Positions 5,677 through 12,498 of a DNA stretch of 17,673 nt are shown here, piece after piece. The number at the start of each line of letters is the position of its first letter. Position 1 is the first letter of the stretch. The notes beneath the pieces are model-generated. The model was not told the DNA's origin. It searched no databases and saw nothing but the letters and a program-made list of their open reading frames with translations. Location of the stretch: positions 1 through 17,673 of the forward strand of contig UQHH01000058.1 in assembly GCA_900540865.1 (NCBI GenBank). Direction: 5' to 3'. Source of the stretch: an uncultured Oscillospiraceae bacterium (lineage in GTDB: Bacteria; Bacillota; Clostridia; Oscillospirales; Acutalibacteraceae). Made by a program: the position numbers and the translations under genes.

Positions 5677-7010
5677 AGCCGGGCGGTTATTTTTGGCTTT
5701 CAGCGGCAAACACGCGGCGCGGCAGGCGGAATACAGGCATATTTGTGCTGATGACAATAGGGCTTACTTCCTTAATTTTAATCTTAGGAACTGCCAACAT
5801 GCTTAACCATTATATGGATAATTTTTTAAACACTGATTATGCACGAAGAATTTTGTTCGGTCCAATAGAGCTTGAAGGAAAATCTTTAAGTGAAGAACAA
5901 AAAGAGGAAATTATAAAAACAAAGCATGTTTTGTCACTTGAAGAAAATAATCGATGGGGTTGGCAGCTTTGTGATATACTTTCTATTAATGGAGAACAAG
6001 CATTGAATAACAAGCTGTTCCCAAATATAAAAATTCCGGGAGCCAGAGTAATTTCGGAGTTTATAACGGAACACGAGCCGGCAATTGCCGGAAAATCACT
6101 TGCAGAGAGTGAAGATTTTACTTGCATGGTGCCAAGCATTTTTTATCCCGATTTTGATGTAGACACCTTAAATGAAGACGTCGATTTTCTGGACGGCAGA
6201 ACATTTATCGGTACGACTTTAAGTTTAAAGTCAGATAAATTTGCTATCCCAATTGCACAATACAGTGATGTAGATGTTCCGCCGACGGAATTCACTTTAA
6301 AGGTTGTTGGTGTTTATGACATAAAAAAGACAGCCTTTGAACCGGACGATATACTTGTCTCCCACAATACGGGAGTTCTGCTTGACAAGTTGTGTATGGA
6401 ACATGTCAAGCAAGAAAATCCAATTGGTTATCAGGCGGTCATAGACCTAAGAGAAGACGGGGAGCATAACTATTATAGTATTGTATTAGATGATTCACGT
6501 AATGTGCAGCAGGTCATTCAAGACTTGGATAAAATAGGAATAAAAGATTGCACACCAAATTATATTATCTATGATGCGTTTAAACTGTTTATTAGCGTAG
6601 TCAACGTCGCAGGGCGGGCGTTTACATTAGCGGTCCTGGGGCTTGCGGTGCTCAACATTTTCCTTGCTGTACATAACGCAATGACCGAACACACAAAAGA
6701 AATCGGCCTGTTAAAGGCCATTGGCTATAAAGACCGGCAGGTGTTTCTCAGTATGTATTTAGAACAGCTGAAAATCGGCATGAAAAGCTTTTGTATTGCG
6801 GCCGTGCTGTCGGCAGCCGCTTTCGCGCTATATAACTGGTTCGCGCAAAACGGGAGCTATGACAGCATGCTTAAAACGGTTTCGTGGACGAGTGCCGCTT
6901 TACTTGCTGCGGCGGCGCTTGCAATCGCGGTGCTTGTGCCCCTTTTATGCCAGCTTTTCACACTGCGCAGGCTTGTAAAAATACCACCGAGCGAGGCGAT
7001 GAAGCTATGA
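5673..7010 (+). CDS. FtsX/MacB-like ABC permease, duplicated copy 2
   Basis: The product is 445 residues, the same length and layout as the preceding permease: helix at about 22-43, extracellular domain to about 305, three C-terminal helices. The coupling motif reads EHTKEIGLLKAIGYKDRQV, with His in place of Arg at position 340. Residues 1-36 and 341-445 are identical to copy 1. The extracellular part shares blocks (DYARRILFGP, LSLEENNRW, FYPDFD, NEDVDFLDGR, GVYDIK, DDILVS) but is otherwise different. It is coupled by ATGA overlaps to the ATPase remnant before it and to permease 3 after it. Having two versions of the same subunit beside one ATPase and one further permease suggests alternative heterodimers with different extracellular specificity. 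That is inference. Confidence 0.92.
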   Translation: MKPGGYFWLSAANTRRGRRNTGIFVLMTIGLTSLILILGTANMLNHYMDNFLNTDYARRILFGPIELEGKSLSEEQKEEIIKTKHVLSLEENNRWGWQLCDILSINGEQALNNKLFPNIKIPGARVISEFITEHEPAIAGKSLAESEDFTCMVPSIFYPDFDVDTLNEDVDFLDGRTFIGTTLSLKSDKFAIPIAQYSDVDVPPTEFTLKVVGVYDIKKTAFEPDDILVSHNTGVLLDKLCMEHVKQENPIGYQAVIDLREDGEHNYYSIVLDDSRNVQQVIQDLDKIGIKDCTPNYIIYDAFKLFISVVNVAGRAFTLAVLGLAVLNIFLAVHNAMTEHTKEIGLLKAIGYKDRQVFLSMYLEQLKIGMKSFCIAAVLSAAAFALYNWFAQNGSYDSMLKTVSWTSAALLAAAALAIAVLVPLLCQLFTLRRLVKIPPSEAMKL

Positions 7011-8197
7011 ACAACATCACACGTTTTTTCGGGATTGCAAAGGCCTCCGTTATCCGCGGAAAGGCCAAGACCGTTCTGTTTGGCCTGTTTATCGCCGTCA
7101 GCGTGCTGCTGCTTACGGCTGTCGTGTCGTTTATGCGCCCGCTGTGGTATAACGTCGAGCATAAAATCAACGACCATATTCTCAACAGGGAATGCGTCGT
7201 CTACCTGGAGGAGCTGGAAAAAATCCCGCAGGAAACCGAGCGCATCAAGTCGATGGAGCATGTTGAAGCTGTCTTTTTCCAGCCGCCGCAGGTAGAGGCC
7301 GGCGATACTTCGGGCGAGTTATTCGGATATTACCAGCTCGACGCGTTCCATCCGGGCTATGAACCGATTATAACGGCGGGCCGCGCCCTTGACGATGCGG
7401 AAAAGGGAGCGGTGCTGGTTCCGGAGCAGTTCAGCGACTACGACGAAGGAAAAAGGCAAACGGCGCAAATCGACGGGGCAAAGCTCATTGGCAAAGAGCT
7501 GCTGATGCAGGATATGTCCGGCCATACTCATAAGCTTAAGGTGGTTGGCGCCTACAACACGGCAGACCCGCTTTTCAGCGGAACGCAGTTTATCATACCG
7601 CAAAGAGAGCTTCACCACTTTGCACAGCAGTGCGAGCTGATAACGGACAAAATGCAGGAGCGGTATGTGGTTATCGCCGACAATTATAAAAATCTCGATA
7701 GCCTGATGGAATCCCTGAGAGCGGATGGTTATCCCGTCAATAAGGAAGAAAGCCTGAATTTCGACGTTGAGCCGTACCAGACGGCTATTCTGATGCTGTC
7801 CGGCATGTTTGCCGTTTTTGTCGTCATGATTCTGGCGGGCGCGTGTATTTTTATCTCGAGCTGCTTAAAGAGCAGGAAAAAGGAAATCGCCCTCTACCGG
7901 GCGTTGGGATATAAGACGCATCATATTTTCCAGGTGTTTACTATCGAATACCTGACAAACGGGATTCTCTGTACCGTCCTGGGCGCAGGTCTTTGGCAGC
8001 TGGCGGCATACCTTGCGGTCAACCCGTATCTCGATACCTTATTCGGCAATACCATTATGGCGATGACACTTACGTTCAATTTAACCGACTCACTTATCAT
8101 CTTGGCTGTTTTCGCGGCAATTATCCTGCTTGCCTGCCTGCGCGCGGCGGTCAAATCAAACCGGATTGAGCCGATTGTGCTTTTGCGCGAGGGATGA
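7007..8197 (+). CDS. FtsX/MacB-like ABC permease 3
   Basis: The 396-residue permease has one N-terminal helix (about 22-43), an extracellular domain (about 45-258) and three C-terminal helices (about 262-286, 313-338, 361-381). The FtsX-type coupling motif is RKKEIALYRALGYKTHH (290-306). The ATG at 7007 was chosen because it overlaps the stop of permease 2 as ATGA and begins a normal N terminus; a longer frame from 6884 would lie within permease 2. It is only distantly like permeases 1 and 2 and has no AT-rich centre, so it is probably the constant half of a LolC/LolE-like heterodimer. Last gene of the operon; a terminator follows. Confidence 0.92.
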   Translation: MNNITRFFGIAKASVIRGKAKTVLFGLFIAVSVLLLTAVVSFMRPLWYNVEHKINDHILNRECVVYLEELEKIPQETERIKSMEHVEAVFFQPPQVEAGDTSGELFGYYQLDAFHPGYEPIITAGRALDDAEKGAVLVPEQFSDYDEGKRQTAQIDGAKLIGKELLMQDMSGHTHKLKVVGAYNTADPLFSGTQFIIPQRELHHFAQQCELITDKMQERYVVIADNYKNLDSLMESLRADGYPVNKEESLNFDVEPYQTAILMLSGMFAVFVVMILAGACIFISSCLKSRKKEIALYRALGYKTHHIFQVFTIEYLTNGILCTVLGAGLWQLAAYLAVNPYLDTLFGNTIMAMTLTFNLTDSLIILAVFAAIILLACLRAAVKSNRIEPIVLLREG

Positions 8198-8212
8198 CAA
8201 CAACATAAAAAG

Positions 8213-8243
8213 AGCCCACTTCCCGGGTTACGGGAGGTGGGCT
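8213..8243. terminator. Bidirectional terminator between ABC operon and MATE gene
   Basis: AGCCCACTTCCCG (8213-8225) pairs with CGGGAGGTGGGCT (8231-8243), a 13-bp stem with one G-U pair. On the minus strand it is followed by CTTTTTATG, a good U-tract. On the plus strand the tract is weaker. Confidence 0.88.
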
Positions 8244-8247
8244 TGCT

Positions 8248-9627
8248 TTATTTAAGATGGAAGGGAACTTGTGCCCGTTCGCCGTTTTTTAGCTCTCGCA
8301 ACACGTTTAAACCGAGCGGAATTGCAAGCAGGAAAGCAAATATATCCGCAAGCGGCTGGCAGGCCAGCACGCCCGTAAGCCCCCAAAAGATGGGCAGCGT
8401 AAAAATCAGCGGCAAAAAGAACAGCCCCTGCCTTGCCATCGAGAGGATACTTGCCCGAACCGTTTTTGCAATGTTTTGTAAAAGCATATTGCAGATAATA
8501 ATCCAACCCAGCAAGGGGAAGGTCAGGCATTGGAAGCGAAGCGCCTGCGCGCCGATTTCAAGTACCTTTGCGTCGTCTCGGAACAGCGCGACGATTTGCG
8601 GCGACCAGATATACCCGGCAAACGCCATCGCGGCCAATACGACGGACGATACACGGATGCAGAACCAGAAGGCACGGCGTACGCGGTCGAAACGCTTCGC
8701 GCCGTAATTGAACCCGCATACAGGCTGAAAGCCCTGCCCAAAGCCAATCAGCGCGGAGCCTGCGAAATTTGACACGCGCATGACGATGGAGATGGCCGCA
8801 ATCGCGGCATCGCCGTATGGCCCGGCGGCAATGTTCATACAGACCGTCGCAACGCTCGCAAGCCCCTGGCGGCAAAGGCTGGGCAGTCCGCCGCCGGCGA
8901 TGGCGCCGTAGCGCTTAAGGCTGGGGGAAAACATGGTTATGCGAACCGGTAACCCGCCTTTGTGGTTGCAGCCAAACAGCAGTATGCAAAAGCTGATGAA
9001 TTGGCTGATAATCGTTGCAAGCGCCGCGCCGCTGATTCCCATATGAAAAACAAAAATAAAAAGCGGGTCAAGCGCTATATTGATGACCGCGCCGCTTGTC
9101 AGCCCAATCATCGCGTAAAAAGCGTTGCCCTGCAGGCGCAGCTGGTTGTTGAGGACAAGCGAAGCCGTCATATACGGCGTACCGATTAAAATATAAAACA
9201 TGTAATCCTCCGCATAAGGAAGGATGGTGTCGGTCGCGCCAAGCAGCCTTGCAAGCGGCGTAAGGAAACAAAAGCCAAGCACCATAAAAGCTGCGCCGGC
9301 AAGAATCGCGGTAAAAAAGCCGGTCGACGCCATACGGGACGCTTCCTCTGTATCCTGCTCGCCGAGCTTGCGGGAAATATAGTTTCCCGAGCCGTTGCCA
9401 AGAAAAAAGCCGATGGCCTGTATAATTGCCATCAGAGAAAAAATAACGCCCACCGCAGCTGTTGCGCTTGTATTGATGCGGCCGACAAAAAAGGTGTCGG
9501 CCATATTGTAGAACGAGGTAATCAGCATACTGATGATAGTCGGCACCGCCATGCGGCAGACGAGCCGTTTGACGGGCGCCTGTGTCATCTGAATAAATTT
9601 TGACTCGCGCTTTTGTTCTTCATTCAA
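8248..9627 (-). CDS. MATE family efflux transporter (MepA/DinF-like)
   Basis: This 459-residue, 12-helix MATE pump exports small, often cationic, toxic compounds against Na+ or H+. Signs are MAVPTIISMLITSFYNMADTFFVG at the first helix, GNGSGNYISRKLGEQD, and in the second half GGGLPSLCRQGLASVAT with GFGQGFQPVCGFNYGAKRFDRV. The FNYGAK loop and PSL(C)RQG pattern point to the MepA-like branch. It starts with TTG at 9627, which overlaps the stop of the upstream hydrolase gene as TTGA, with AAGGGG 7 bases upstream; the nearby ATG at 9623 is out of frame. It is therefore coupled to the metallo-beta-lactamase-fold gene and shares its promoter. It is not closely similar to the MATE pump at 1479. Confidence 0.93.
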   Translation of the reverse strand: MNEEQKRESKFIQMTQAPVKRLVCRMAVPTIISMLITSFYNMADTFFVGRINTSATAAVGVIFSLMAIIQAIGFFLGNGSGNYISRKLGEQDTEEASRMASTGFFTAILAGAAFMVLGFCFLTPLARLLGATDTILPYAEDYMFYILIGTPYMTASLVLNNQLRLQGNAFYAMIGLTSGAVINIALDPLFIFVFHMGISGAALATIISQFISFCILLFGCNHKGGLPVRITMFSPSLKRYGAIAGGGLPSLCRQGLASVATVCMNIAAGPYGDAAIAAISIVMRVSNFAGSALIGFGQGFQPVCGFNYGAKRFDRVRRAFWFCIRVSSVVLAAMAFAGYIWSPQIVALFRDDAKVLEIGAQALRFQCLTFPLLGWIIICNMLLQNIAKTVRASILSMARQGLFFLPLIFTLPIFWGLTGVLACQPLADIFAFLLAIPLGLNVLRELKNGERAQVPFHLK

Positions 9628-10277
9628 CCGGGAGCCCCTTCTTTCACGGCGTGAAGGAACGCCTCGATTTCAGGCCCGTTTTTGACGGGCCTTCCGTGTG
9701 CGGGGCAGAGCCACGCCGCAGAGGCTTCACGTAGTATAGAAACGGAGCGCGCCTGCTGTTTTTCGTCCCAGGTCAGGCGTTTCGGCATTAGGCGGGGACG
9801 CGTCCCCCGCACGCGGAACAGGTCGCCTGTGAACAATACGTCACCGTATTGCAGCAATGTGTGGCCGGGCGTGTGACCTGGCGCGGGGATTGCCTTTATC
9901 CCGTCAATCATCCCGTCCGGCGGATAAACGCAGCAACGCGGCGCGGGTACGCTCAGGAAGGTTTCAAATAAATGCTTGATTCCTGGCCGTTTTTGCCTGC
10001 CGGTCAAATAGGGCTCGTCCTCTCTGGATACCCAAACCTGCGCGCCCGTTTTCTCAGCGAGGAGAAACGCGTTTCCGGCATGGTCCACATCATGGTGGGT
10101 CAAAAAAATATGCGCAAGCGGGGGGGGCCCGCCCAGCAGGCTGTCCATTTCCTTCAAAATCGCGCCTGCAAAGCCGGGCATACCTGTATCGATTAAAACC
10201 GGCGTGTCTCCTGTAATCAAATAGACATGGCTGTATAAAACATTATCGAGTAAATAAACGTTGTCCGTAATCTGCAA
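9624..10277 (-). CDS. Metallo-beta-lactamase-fold hydrolase
   Basis: The 217-residue protein of the MBL superfamily shows the metal ligands of the fold: THHDVDH (H61, D63, D65, H66), H139 in APGHTPGHT, D152 in LFTGD and H194 in CPAHGRP. Residue 63 is Asp where classic HxHxDH proteins have His; HHDxDH is a common variant in this superfamily. Members hydrolyse thioesters, lactones or similar bonds, and the substrate here is not readable. The TTG start is supported by AGGAGG (10286-10291 on the minus strand) 8 bases upstream. It overlaps the MATE gene by four bases, suggesting a detoxification pair: chemical breakdown plus efflux. No signal peptide, so cytoplasmic. Confidence 0.93.
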   Translation of the reverse strand: MQITDNVYLLDNVLYSHVYLITGDTPVLIDTGMPGFAGAILKEMDSLLGGPPPLAHIFLTHHDVDHAGNAFLLAEKTGAQVWVSREDEPYLTGRQKRPGIKHLFETFLSVPAPRCCVYPPDGMIDGIKAIPAPGHTPGHTLLQYGDVLFTGDLFRVRGTRPRLMPKRLTWDEKQQARSVSILREASAAWLCPAHGRPVKNGPEIEAFLHAVKEGAPG

Positions 10278-10338
10278 ACTTCCGGCCTCCTTTGTTTTGT
10301 AGTGCTAGTCTTGCTTTGCGTTTGTTAACTTTAAAATC

Positions 10339-10367
10339 ATGATAAGCCAACAATTTTTGGTTGTCAA
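10339..10367 (-). promoter_or_regulatory. Promoter of the hydrolase-MATE operon
   Basis: On the minus strand, TTGACA (10367-10362), 17-base spacer, TATCAT (10344-10339). This leaves a leader of about 55 bases before the TTG start, with no structured element seen in it. Confidence 0.8.
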
Positions 10368-10481
10368 GAAAGAAGTCCCCGTACAGAGCAGAGAATTAAG
10401 CGGTCGATGCTTTCAAACGCTCTATACAATGGCACATTTTTTCATCCCTTGTCATAGTATAAAACAAAAGGAAGGGATAAC

Positions 10482-11048
10482 ATGCAGAAAAACAACGGAT
10501 GGAATCAGGATACCAAAAAATACCTGGAATGTTACCGTGAAATTTTGGGACGGATGATTAAGAATATGACGGGTGTGTGCCTGACGGACAGTATTTCCGG
10601 AAATTTCATCATGCAGATGGTTCCACACCACATGGCTGCCATTGAGATGTCTGCGAATATCCTAAAATATACGAAGGAGCCGCAGTTGATACAGATTGCT
10701 TCCCATATTATCAGCTCCCAGAAGGAAAGCATCGAAAATATGCGGAAAGTACAGGAATGCTGCAGCGCCGTACAAAATACGGCGTGTGATTTGAAGCAAT
10801 ATCAAAGGTGCTACAGGCAAATTATCGATACCATGTTTTCACAAATGCGCTGTGCCCGCGAGGGTAACTCGGTAGACGCAGATTTTCTGCGGGAGATGCT
10901 TCCGCATCATGAAGGGGCCGTGCGGCTGTCAAAAAATGCGTTACATTATGACATCTGCGCGCCGCTCATTCCGATACTCGAGCGGATTATTTCTTCGCAG
11001 TGCAGGGGAATAGAAGAAATGAATCACCTGCTTTCCTGCTTATCATGA
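10482..11048 (+). CDS. Double DUF305 domain protein
   Basis: The 188-residue protein is built of two copies of a four-helix DUF305 unit offset by 93 residues. Copy 1 has YLECYREILGRMIKNM (14-29) and FIMQMVPHHMAAIEM (42-56); copy 2 has YQRCYRQIIDTMFSQM (107-122) and FLREMLPHHEGAVRL (135-149). The paired His-His with nearby Met is the DUF305 hallmark. Some family members bind copper (CopM of cyanobacteria), so metal binding is plausible but unproven. Unlike many DUF305 proteins it has no signal peptide, and it has ten cysteines, fitting a cytoplasmic metal binder. The ATG is preceded by AAGGAAGG. It is divergent from the hydrolase operon. I saw no convincing promoter of its own. Confidence 0.88.
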   Translation: MQKNNGWNQDTKKYLECYREILGRMIKNMTGVCLTDSISGNFIMQMVPHHMAAIEMSANILKYTKEPQLIQIASHIISSQKESIENMRKVQECCSAVQNTACDLKQYQRCYRQIIDTMFSQMRCAREGNSVDADFLREMLPHHEGAVRLSKNALHYDICAPLIPILERIISSQCRGIEEMNHLLSCLS

Positions 11049-11065
11049 TTCCATAAACAAAAACA

Positions 11066-11103
11066 GCGCGCCGCTTCATGAGAAACGGCGCGCGTATTAT
11101 TTT
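11066..11103. terminator. Bidirectional terminator between DUF305 gene and secreted protein
   Basis: GCGCGCCG (11066-11073) pairs with CGGCGCGC (11086-11093). TATTATTTT follows on the plus strand and TGTTTTTGTTT on the minus strand, so both convergent genes can use it. Confidence 0.82.
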
Positions 11104-11117
11104 ATCATCAGAAAAAA

Positions 11118-12176
11118 TCAGAATTCCCAGTAGTAGTCTGTATAGGAGAGGGTTTTATCCGCGCCGGTTTCAATAAAGACGCGTGCGGTATCTACCTGGT
11201 TGAACGATTGGTATGCGTCGGACGTGATGGTGGAACCGAGCGGAAGGTTGACGGATAAGCTTTCAAGCGGCGCGTTTACAACGTTTGCAATGCCGGTCTG
11301 CTTGTTGTAATCGCCTTTTCTAAAATGGTATTTGTAAGCCATAAAGCAGGAGTTGACGTCCGTTCTCAGGACAGGGTCGCCCTTGGGAAGGATAAAGGTT
11401 TTGCTGTCCGGGTCGTAGCTTCTTTCATCGTACCGGTTGGAGACGGATACGGAATATACGACCGTTCCGGCAAGGCCGTTGCCGTTGTCGTCATAAATAT
11501 CGTTATCCCAGTTGTTTGAGCACATCTGGAATTTAATGGTCTGGCCTGCCGCTATATCAAAGGAATCTCCGGTTTTGAGAATGCTGCCGTCCTGCAGGCG
11601 GATAGACATTTTTTTCGGTGTAACGACGCCGACGTTTATTTTCTCGCCTGTGGGAGCCGCGTCCGTAGTGTTTACAGTAATCCAGACTTTAAGAACAGTT
11701 CCCTTGCCGTCGCCGTATGCCATCCATATATTTTCATCGCGTGAGAAGCCCTGCGCTTCCAGCATAGGGATGACGTAAGGCGCGATTGCTACCGAATATT
11801 TCCACGATTCAGAATCGACGCGTCCAAATTTGCCGAGATTCACTTCGTTTCTGCGGTTTTCAAAGACGGTGTTCGTGCTCTGCTCAATCATAGAAATCTT
11901 ATTTTTGATGGCGTCGCTGACAGTTCCTTCAGACGCCTTGAAATTGTATTCGTCAAGAACATTATACGCGGTGGATACGCCTGCCGGCGTATGCGATTTA
12001 ATGGATATCGTTCCGTAAGTGTACGTTCCAGCCGCAACGTCGTACTTTACCGCGTCTACCACGTCGCCGGGCTTAATTTTATCCTTGTCGAGCGTTTGCG
12101 CGCCCACCGCGGGGAAACAAAAGAATGCCCCTAAAATAACCGAAAGTGCCAGGATAATAGAAATTGTTTTTTTCAT
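11118..12176 (-). CDS. Secreted protein under c-di-GMP riboswitch control, family not recognised
   Basis: The 352-residue product has a clear signal peptide (MKK, hydrophobic core 5-22, probable cut after VGA26). The rest is predicted mainly beta, with possible Ig-like strands in the second half and an acidic WDNDIYDDNGNG stretch that might bind calcium. No LPXTG motif or other anchor is visible, so it is probably released or loosely attached. The ATG at 12176 has GGAGGAG 7 bases upstream (12184-12190 on the minus strand). A longer frame from 12260 would run through the riboswitch and terminator and is rejected. Clostridia commonly place surface proteins, adhesins and proteases behind c-di-GMP riboswitches, so a role in attachment or colony life is likely. 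The exact role is unknown. Confidence 0.87.
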   Translation of the reverse strand: MKKTISIILALSVILGAFFCFPAVGAQTLDKDKIKPGDVVDAVKYDVAAGTYTYGTISIKSHTPAGVSTAYNVLDEYNFKASEGTVSDAIKNKISMIEQSTNTVFENRRNEVNLGKFGRVDSESWKYSVAIAPYVIPMLEAQGFSRDENIWMAYGDGKGTVLKVWITVNTTDAAPTGEKINVGVVTPKKMSIRLQDGSILKTGDSFDIAAGQTIKFQMCSNNWDNDIYDDNGNGLAGTVVYSVSVSNRYDERSYDPDSKTFILPKGDPVLRTDVNSCFMAYKYHFRKGDYNKQTGIANVVNAPLESLSVNLPLGSTITSDAYQSFNQVDTARVFIETGADKTLSYTDYYWEF

Positions 12177-12191
12177 AGCTGTTCTCCTCCA

Positions 12192-12227
12192 AAAAAAGAA
12201 GCTGCAAACCGTTAGGGTTTGCAGCTT
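12192..12227 (-). terminator. Riboswitch expression platform: intrinsic terminator
   Basis: On the minus strand AAGCTGCAAACC (12227-12216) and GGTTTGCAGCTT (12210-12199) form a perfect 12-bp stem with a 5-base loop, followed at once by CTTTTTTT and then the ribosome binding site. Its first bases (AAG) overlap the last strand of the aptamer's P1 stem, so ligand binding and termination compete for them. Confidence 0.9.
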
Positions 12228-12297
12228 GACAATCGTAGCAATAATTTGCCGTAGACTCATAGCTTTGCGTCATCAGCTTTCACTGACTTTGCCAAAT
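12225..12297 (-). ncRNA. Cyclic di-GMP-I (GEMM-I) riboswitch aptamer
   Basis: Read on the minus strand, the leader has the GEMM-I order. P1 5' strand TTTGGC is followed by AAAG, then a hairpin with a GAAA tetraloop (TCAGT-GAAA-GCTGA), the conserved TGACGCAAAGCTA junction, and a second hairpin (GGCAA-ATTA-TTGCT). It ends with the P1 3' strand GTCAAG. The class binds c-di-GMP. The identification is by eye from motif order and pairing. Overlap of P1 with the terminator stem suggests that ligand favours read-through (an ON switch), but only three bases are shared, so the direction is uncertain. Confidence 0.88.
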
Positions 12298-12312
12298 TCA
12301 CTTTATATTTAA

Positions 12313-12341
12313 ATTATATGGAGCCTGTAAGAATTTGTCAA
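12313..12341 (-). promoter_or_regulatory. Consensus promoter of the riboswitch leader
   Basis: On the minus strand, TTGACA (12341-12336), 17-base spacer, TATAAT (12318-12313): a perfect match. The predicted start near 12306 leaves only a few bases before the aptamer, so the whole leader is the riboswitch. Confidence 0.9.
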
Positions 12342-12498
12342 GCGTTTTTCCATTTTCCGTAGGAACCTACAATTTTAAGGGAAGTACGCTTGTTTGGTTT
12401 GTTCTAATGTGCATTTACAGGGGGTGCCGCTCCATAATCTAAAAGCATGAGTCCGCAGGTCCTGCTTTAGCCAGTTGGAATCATTGCTATGAAATTGG
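12342..12498. other. Non-coding stretch between kinase gene and riboswitch promoter
   Basis: No gene is seen. A weak hairpin (AAAGCA 12442-12447 with TGCTTT 12463-12468) may end the kinase transcript on the minus strand. GTAGG-AA-CCTAC (12360-12371) is a short palindrome near the upstream edge of the riboswitch promoter. Confidence 0.45.

Larger units (their letters stand above)
4258..7010 (+). repeat. Tandem duplication of permease unit, offset 1381 bp
   Basis: Bases 4258 to about 4388 match 5639 to about 5769 with very few differences, and 5220-5629 match 6601-7010. Within the latter, 5311-5607 and 6692-6988 are identical over 297 bp. The roughly 830 bp in between are strongly diverged. 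This pattern means either gene conversion keeps the ends alike or a divergent extracellular-domain cassette was swapped into one copy. Confidence 0.92.

Noticed and set aside
6884..7006. N-terminal extension of permease 3
   Set aside because: It overlaps permease 2 in another frame, and ATG 7007 has the standard ATGA coupling.
12177..12260. 28-residue extension of the riboswitch-controlled secreted protein
   Set aside because: It would be translated from within the aptamer and through the terminator; the signal peptide and ribosome binding site fix the start at 12176.
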